NCBI GenBank assembly: GCA_932294295.1
Contig: OW028584.1
Coordinates: forward strand, 27,613,970-27,677,969
Length of the DNA stretch: 64,000 bases
Direction: 5' to 3'
Source: Alitta virens
Lineage: Eukaryota > Annelida > Polychaeta > Phyllodocida > Nereididae
A model generated the notes under the pieces. It saw only the letters and a program-made list of their open reading frames with translations. It ran no database searches and was not told where the DNA came from. Made by a program: the position numbers and the translations under genes. The first letter of the stretch is position 1. Each line of letters opens with the position of its first letter. This document shows positions 56,520-64,000 of this stretch, piece after piece.

Positions 56520-59500
56520 AGATATACACTTAATTTTCTATATAATTTCTTTGGGAGAATAACCTTGTATAATCTTGTACTTATATAATAGGCCTATGAT
56601 AGAAATTGCATTGTAAATTAGAGACTGAAGTCTCGGTTTTAAATAACCTATTATACAAATTCAAGGAGTTTCTCAAAATAACTTCGTATTTTTATTTTAT
56701 TTATTTCTTTCTTTTTAACACAATATTTGATAGCCAAGGGTTGAAACATGTATTCCTCTTTTTATTTGCTAAGTGGAAACTGGGCTGAACAGGAACTAAT
56801 TTATAGGTCAGGCATTCATTGAACAGTATTCCAACACTTTCTGGGCTATCCGCAATATCAGTGCCAACTGTATTTATTTTCTTTAGCTCTAATTACATTC
56901 ATCATCTATGCTTTGTGATCATAACATTCCACGGTACTGTCTTCTAATTAGAGCACGAATGTGACGTCACAATGGTGGTGTTGGGTTTCATTGGACGTGA
57001 TGAATACACAATAAACAGAGAAGAGTTTGTTTAATGATCCGTTTGGATCAAAAAGGTTAATTGCTGTGTGATCATGGTTTATTAAATAGCTTGTTTTTGA
57101 TTGCTTAGATGAACAGCCAAAGATTTTTGATGGATTTTCTGAGCACTTCTAGCCAAAAATAATGGCAAAGCTGTAAGTTCAAAACGCTGTAATGTAGACA
57201 CAGCTATTTGAAATATAAAATTCAACCTTTAATACAGGCTATTTAAAGCAAAATTATATGAGTCATTGACCAAAAAACAAAAACAGGGACATTTATTAAC
57301 TCTAGCGGTTTGTGTATTCAGACAAGTATGATTTAAGAAATATTTTCATAATTTCTGATTTTTTAATATATTTTTCCTTAAAATGACCTGTGAAATAACT
57401 AACTTAAAGTTAACTATATTCTCAATTGTAATTTCTGCTGCTTCTCTGCGGTATATTGGAGTTGGACTTATTAGTAACAGTCCATTCTGTGCTGCTCCAA
57501 GCTCTATAAGATAAAATATGACCAAAAATTGAGTGGACATTATTTATGGCCACTATTTTTGGCTTCAGACCAGCAGAATTAACAGACACACAAATTGAAG
57601 AAGAAAAACATTGTCTCATAGTATGTCCACATAATAAATATAATCGTGAGGAACTTTCCTTAAAGTAGCTAATGATTACATTGATAACTTTTAACTGAAC
57701 CACGAAGATATATTTAAGACCATCATGAAATCAAAAGAGTCTTGAGTTGTTAAAATCCCTTGGAATATTTCTGGTGAATATTGATGCCTAATAAATGTAT
57801 GAGTCATCATCCATCGTCCAGCATTAAACATGTTGAACATCATTCTGAGAGTTTATGCATTATAAGGATGCATATTACGTACATGTATATATTGTTACTG
57901 TCTTTGATACATGCTGAAGTTCATTGGACATTGACACGGTCAGCGCAATGCTGCTAGTTGACAGATAAATCTCCCGTACTGTAAAGTGCTAAGAAACCAG
58001 ACAACTTTGTTATAACAAATCTTTATTGTAGCTGCATGGAGTCCCGGGAGCTCTAGTGACTCCATGGTAGCTAGAACCTAGTTTTATTTACTACTTTTCT
58101 ATTATTCTTTAATTGTTACTGTATGTCATTTACTATGTATTTTCTGTTTACATTGTGACACATATGTCATGAATGACATGAAGCTGTCAAATAAAAGTGT
58201 ATAATATATATATATTATAAAAATATCAAAAATGGAGCTCCAAACTGAGCGACACTACAGTGTATACATGTATTTTATACTCAGTGCTGTATATTGCAAA
58301 AATACTCTTTGTACATTTGTGACAATTGTTCCTGCAACCAATTGACTCACAGTCCCAAAACACTGACAGCTATATTGTCCGCACAGCTAGGTCATTCTCT
58401 CATTAATCACCAGGTGTCACTCTTCATATGGGCACACTTAACCATTTAATTTAAGGTCAATCAATGAATTATTTGCTTGACTGCCAAGCAATCAAGCAAT
58501 AACAACACTGAGAAGTATTACCAAGAAGTACTCATTCAGATATGCCACGAATTAGGGAATTAATAATGAATTAAGTAGTTAGTCTCAACTGTCAAGATGG
58601 TATATTCAACTGTCAGAATGGTTTATTATTCTGCGATTTGATGCAGAATAACATAGAATAATATAAATTCCATAGCATTGGTAGGATTCTTTGATTTTAA
58701 GAAAAATCAACGCCTATGTCATATGAAAAAATATTTAAAGTTATCCAACAGTTAATTAATCGAAAGGTTATTTGAAGTTAATTCGCTACAAAATTGTAAT
58801 ACATTTTTTTCTTTTTTTCTGTGTCAGCAAGATGGTTAAGCAGGTTAGCTGATTGACAGTTGGGTAGCGGGTTCGACTCTGCATCACTTAACCTTAAGGG
58901 CAACACAATATGCATATCATCTAACTTCATTTCTACAAATCAGCAACAGTCAAAAAGGAAAACCAATTAAATAATACGTACAGAAAAATCATCAGAAAAT
59001 AGTTTTCATGTCATTATTATTTAATGGTGTTTTATCATTGTTTTATCTTTATAATATATTATTGTTTGAAAGAATTGAAAATACAAATATTTGCTAATAA
59101 TTAACCCTTGTAAAATATATTTTTCAATAAATAAATTGGATAATTAGTGTTTTTTACTTTTGTTATGCCGAACTACTGACATAAAACTTTGAATATATAT
59201 ACAACCTTCCTATAAGGTCACATGACTCAGATTAGGTAGCACGTGCGTGAAATTGTTTGGGAATATTATGTCACATGATGTCACAGACTTCTAAAAGAAT
59301 AATTATGACCAATAACCTGCCTCTGCATAGGTACATATCAACAGACATTTTTGAAATATGATCAAATATGAAAGAAAACTCATGAAACCGCAGAGCTATC
59401 AGTACACTTAATATTACGCATAAAATGGTTCAAGAATTGCTGAAATTGTTGGTATGGATACCAAAGAAAATAATTACCTCGTTGCTATGGACACCTATGG

Positions 59501-60570
59501 CTTAAGGTCGTCTTAAGGGGTGTCGGGGGTAACCTGATAGGACGGTACTTTGAAGTTATATGCAACTGCATTTTACGGATGTTTACATGAGTAAGAAAAT
59601 TCTCAGGAATTTGTTATTGAAATTATTCTCATCCTGGAATGATGTAATTATTAGATATATATCAATTACACAGAATTAATAGCTGTGTGAAAATTGTTGG
59701 TGAACAAATATTACTCAACTAGCCTATGTAATTTTAATTGATTTTTAATGATAGAGCACCATTAATATAGTAATATTTTGTGAAAAAGACTGAATTTTGA
59801 AAATGCAATAAATAAAATTGATAACATTGCTGGATGGTGAGAAGTCCAACATTGAGCTTTGTGGGATGAGGAAAAATTATATTTGCCACGGCAACCAACA
59901 CTATATATATTTTTCCAAATCCCATAAAAGTCTATGTTGTCACACCATCCACCATTGCTTATACACTATTCTGCACTCATTTTACAACATACACAGCAGC
60001 CATCCAACATAAACTACAGCTGTCCCATATAATCAGCTAATGTACAACATACACCAATTCTGGATGACAATAAAAGCATTGAAGGATTCGGATTGGCTCA
60101 CACTACAGCGCAGCTGGAAGGAGAATATAGCAATTGTTTAATGCTGAAAAAGTTATTGATATACTAAAAGAAATTAGATACAGAAAGTTTTATTTACATT
60201 TTTTTTTCTTCAGAAATTGCTTTCTCTCTTTACTGTCATGTATATTATCTATGCTTATTTTGCTTATCATTTTACTCCATACTCAAAACTTCTGATCAGA
60301 CATCTTACTACAAGATTGGCTACATGTTCACCTGTAGTAAGCCAGGTGCCAAAAGTTGTAGACTTAATACACCACAAATATTCTGAATGACATGCTGATC
60401 ATGTCTGCTAAAACATTACAAGTATGTTAGAAACATCCCCTGAATGAGTGAACGTGTTCATTTATTCTGCACATGCTCTTATGAATATGTATAGCTACGG
60501 GCAGCTGTGGATAGCAACACAATATTTTTTATTGAGCATTGAAGTCCCCAGTGTCCACGCGCTTTATATT
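56520..60570. other. AT-rich intergenic, no gene seen
   Basis: Apart from the possible retroelement end at 58.0-58.2 kb and a B-box-like GGGTTCGACTC near 58869, nothing stands out. Confidence 0.55.
58030..58215 (+). repeat. possible retroelement 3' end
   Basis: Contains a hairpin TGGAGTC...GACTCCA (near 58037-58064), a second dyad TGTCATGAATGACA (58168-58181), AATAAA at 58190-58195 and a (TA)n tract directly after. The order hairpin, AATAAA, simple tail suggests a retroelement or retrocopy 3' terminus. Weakly supported. Confidence 0.3.
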
Positions 60571-60572
60571 AT

Positions 60573-60717
60573 ACAATTATGCAATGGTTACATGTGAGAC
60601 ATGAAGATATGTACACCCGAAAATGTCAATGTAGAATGACGCCGATATACGGAGTTGTACATAACATTTAAGGGTGTACATATGTCATGTCTCACAATGT
60701 AACCATTGTGTAATTGT
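60573..60717. repeat. inverted repeat, two 46-bp arms
   Basis: The arm at 60573-60618 (ACAATTATGCAATGG...GTACACCC) is matched in reverse by 60672-60717 (GGGTGTACATATGTC...AATTGT) with only a few mismatches and a 53-bp loop. It could be a MITE or a tail-to-tail duplicated repeat. No target duplication was found. Confidence 0.8.
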
Positions 60718-61146
60718 TTTGTACCACTACACCCCATCCAAATGTCAGAAAATAAAAATGTCTACTATCCAGAAATAATATTTTCCTATTACGATTCACA
60801 GGAAATTAGCGCTCCGTCTACAATTTATCTAAATGATTAGTCATGTGCCCAAGTAGGTGACTACCTAAGCATTCAGAAAATGTTTGAATTTCAAGAATCG
60901 AATGAAAACTGACGAAGTTATTCAAGTAAGTCGGATCGGGAAAATTGCCTGCACTTGTTGAAGGCAAGATATCTAGCATGACGCTGGTGACGCAACAGCT
61001 AACTGTTGTACATGAGGATTTGTACAACGGCGTACACAATGCTAAATGGCACTGGTGAGTGGTACAAAATGCATTGTACTAAATTTACATCAGGATAATG
61101 CAATTAAAATCGCCCGATATGATATTACGATGGCCTCAACATTTTG

Positions 61147-61251
61147 CTATCTATCTCTATCTATCTATCTCTATCTATCTATATCTATCTATATATCTAT
61201 ATCTATATTTATCTATATATCTATATCTATCTATCTATCTATATCTATATC

Positions 61252-61284
<33 letters not shown>
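61147..61284. repeat. (CTAT)n then (AT)n microsatellite
   Basis: CTATCTATCT and ATCTATAT units passing into (AT)n at about 61258-61284. Plus-strand ORFs here are repeat artefacts. Confidence 0.95.
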
Positions 61285-61288
<4 letters not shown>

Positions 61289-61969
61289 ATGTTTGTCAAC
61301 ATGCTAAGTTATGTATTGATGTTACTATTTACTATTTACAACTTTGCTTTATCCGACTGCCAATGGGATTCAATTCAGTAAACGAAAAAGTGTTTCTTTC
61401 TTTTTGTCTAAAACTCTCTGACTTTCCATCTCACAAGCCTTAGTTTAATAACATGGGAATTGCAGGGGTAAAAAATGGGATTTTTCTGTTCTCAATTTGA
61501 TGTTAAGTATTCCTATTGCTTAAAATTGCTTAAAATGATGTATTAATGCTGAGATATATGCTAAATGCTGTTCCCAATTTAGCATCCGCGTGGATTATGA
61601 TCAAATAATAAGGGGTATAGAAAGGATCAAGGGGGAATTATGATGGGGGTAAATCAAAGGACCCCTTTGTAAGCAATTTAAATAGGACCATAATGCATTT
61701 GATAGGATTGGGGTATAGCATTCCATGCGGCTTAGGACTGTCTTCATGAAAGTCACTCAGTCCAATAGCTAAGGGTTAGTTTCTTGGCGGCGGCTGCTGT
61801 GATGTTGAAGCACCCCAGGGGCGGAGAGAGGGTTGGTTTTGGGGGTGGAATTTAAGGGGTATCGCAGATTTTGGTCTTACTACCCATGATTGGACATGTC
61901 AGGGTGATATCGATGGACATAGCTTTGCATGACCAAGCCTCATTCGGGTTTTATGCAGCTGATCTGACA

Positions 61970-62240
61970 CTGTGAGACATTCACCCCATGGGTGGGGAGT
62001 TTTACTTGCCCCATCATAGACACAAAGATTGGGCAAGTATTGAACTTGGCACCTTCAATTAAAATGAATCAGGGGAGCTCAGCTGACCATGGCAGTGTAT
62101 TGACCTCCAACCATCTAACTGTTGATGAAGCAATGGATGGCCAACCAATTACATTGTACTCAATATGGAATATGCAGACAGGTAAACATTGTGTTAAGTC
62201 AAAGCCCTATCATCTCATCATTATGTCTGCTCACAGCAAC
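61970..62240. mobile_element. family A SINE fragments, diverged
   Basis: 61975-62030 is minus-oriented (CACCCCATGGGTGGGG, then CATCATAGACACAAAG). 62195-62235 is a short plus-oriented tail piece (CTATCATCTCATCATTATGT). Further short tail pieces occur at 35330-35410 and 51483-51560. Confidence 0.55.
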
Positions 62241-63014
62241 TATACCATATATGTACATATACAGACCAATAACACTGAAATAATGAAAGCAAACAGCACA
62301 TTATCTATGAATGACATTTTGTCCATATCACCACATTTATACCAGACTGCCAGTCCCTATTTAAGGTGATCATCTATCTACGCCCTATAGCATTAAGATC
62401 TGAGTGCATGCGCCGGTGGGGATGGGCAGGCCAGTCCGCTGACTTTCGGGGCCGGATCGTCGTCCGCAATTTGCTTTTCTTTGAGCTTGATCCGCATTTT
62501 ACTTTGTGGAACGGTCGTGCAGCACATACTAAAATGCGGATTTTGGCGCCCTTCATCACTAGGGCTGACAAGTCGGCGCATTCGGGCGCTTGTTGAGGAT
62601 TATTTTCCACTTTTTAAGCATGTTCGTCTGTCCTAAACACCTTTAAACTGTCTTAATCTTTCCTAAATGTCTTTAAAGTGACGCTGATTTTTTTCCCCCC
62701 TTTCTGCTATTTTCTTTTCATCTTTTTTCTTCTCTGTCGTGTTTATTCACTGGCTTCATAACTAATTTGGGAGCGGTTTGGATGGTTTGCCAAGAAACCA
62801 AGGGGGAAAAAAAGGTCATTAGCCTGAATATCCTATCACCCCAATATCCATGCTGAATATCAATGCTGTATAGTACGCACACTATAATTAGACTAAGTAT
62901 ATTTAATTAAAATCTGGGATTATGCACAGATACAATTGCACATACTTATTAAGATGTGCAGTGCTAATTGGATATTAGAAAAAGGAAAGGTATCTACAGA
63001 ACTTTGCAATATCT

Positions 63015-63078
63015 AGTTCAGGAAAGGAAGGAAGGAGGGAAGGAGGGAAGGAGGGAAGAGGAAGGAAGGAAGGAAGAC
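63015..63078. repeat. (GAAG/GGAG)n purine tract
   Basis: GGAAGGAAGGAGGGAAGGAG continuing for about 60 bp; all-purine strand. Confidence 0.92.
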
Positions 63079-63199
63079 AATGCAACAAGAAGGCAGTTAT
63101 AGTTTCACTGAAAGGCAACCTATTCATTGATTTATGTCAACAAATGAAACTTTCAACTTAAAATTATTACTGTGTGAGGGTGTTTGCAGGTTGTTACCC

Positions 63200-63375
63200 T
63201 CGCACCAACGAGTGACTCTTTGGTGCAATGGTCAACACTTTCGTTTCCCTTGCGTGAGGTCCCAGGTTCAATTCATGAATTGGGCACCCTCCTCTCAGAA
63301 ACATTATGACAGAACACATCTGAATTTCAGTCTTGCCTTCCGTGTCACTGTGTGTCGCCACCTCACAGCCCAGTG
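63200..63375 (+). repeat. tRNA-like SINE head, unclassified
   Basis: TTTGGTGCAATGGTCAACAC resembles an A-box region and CCCAGGTTCAATTCATG a B box, at tRNA-like spacing. The body differs from families A and B, so this may be a third SINE family. Single copy here. Confidence 0.4.
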
Positions 63376-64000
63376 ACCTAATTAAGTACATGTTGTGCTC
63401 GTTTACTCATCTAAAGTAAGTTCATCGATTTCTCTTATGATATTAAAGGACTAACAATGAAATTATAGAATAATTAGATGTTCATGTGCTGAGTTTACGC
63501 AATTCTTGTTCTGACAAGCAGGCAATTCAGAAAAATTGCCTAAACTCAACAGATATAAATAAATTATCTCTTGTATTTTTAAAAGAAGATTTCTCAAGTC
63601 TACACTCAGCCTATCGCTACATAGTTTAACCAATCGTTTTGTTTAACTAGGTAAACTAGCAAAGAATGTCCATAATTAGGTCTCGAGGCTGTTAGGTGGC
63701 AGCCCACAGTGGTGTAGCTGCATTATATTAAATTCACTTCATATTTCTCGCTATTCTGAGAACCATGCAAAATGAAGTTTTGACCCACCCATTGTTATCT
63801 CCATTGACTCACAATAGTTCTTCAACAGTTCATAACCTATGCTCATGATCTCTGTGTAAATTCTCTTGAAGAATACACATGAGTAGAGAATATTCCTCCA
63901 AGTACAATTCCTGAATTCTCAATTGCACATCAAAGGGTGCAATGCAAACACTAGAATGACCCCTGAATGACAGGCTTACAGAAAACCCATGGCATATTGC

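Larger units (their letters stand above)
62380..64000. other. right edge, no gene seen
   Basis: 62400-62600 is unusually GC-rich, with the dyad TCCGCATTTTA...TAAAATGCGGA and a GGCGCC site; ORFs on both strands there show no known family. The purine tract at 63015 and the tRNA-like sequence at 63200 follow. The rest is AT-rich. Confidence 0.5.

Overview
This is an animal nuclear genome window: AT-rich, gene-poor, with spliced genes, long introns, microsatellites, tRNA-derived SINEs and small DNA transposons. The one gene identified beyond doubt is a Gbx homeobox gene. Invertebrate-style repeats and unfamiliar SINE families suggest a marine invertebrate, perhaps a deuterostome such as a hemichordate, echinoderm or lancelet. 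The species cannot be fixed from sequence alone.

Two protein-coding genes can be built exon by exon. On the minus strand, three coding exons (6335 down to 4009) encode a 165-residue protein with about four glycine-rich hydrophobic segments. It resembles the uncharacterised DUF1757 family; its 5' UTR is probably split by a further intron whose first exon I could not locate. On the plus strand, three coding exons (27776-28105, 29223-29400, 40246-40706) join in frame to encode a 322-residue Gbx transcription factor. It has an N-terminal eh1-like motif, an acidic stretch, a homeodomain at residues 211-270 and the Gbx C-terminal tail. Intron 2 is 10.8 kb and holds several candidate regulatory patches.

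Layout: 1-4.0 kb is repeat remnants and 3' flank. 4.0-6.4 kb is the DUF1757-like gene, with a hAT-type element in one intron. 6.4-27 kb is intergenic, with microsatellites, MITEs, SINEs, a cluster of nuclear-receptor half-sites and a CCAAT/GC-box promoter just upstream of Gbx. 27-41.5 kb is Gbx. 41.5-64 kb is a gene desert with SINE copies (one nested next to another with a clear target duplication), a Tc1/mariner-like MITE and simple repeats.

The most informative observations beyond the genes are: several non-autonomous DNA transposons with readable inverted repeats and target duplications; two distinct tRNA-derived SINE families; four exact matches to the CTCF core consensus where about 0.1 is expected by chance; and dense candidate enhancers around and inside Gbx. 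I saw no prokaryotic-type system, CRISPR array, viral genome or toxin gene.
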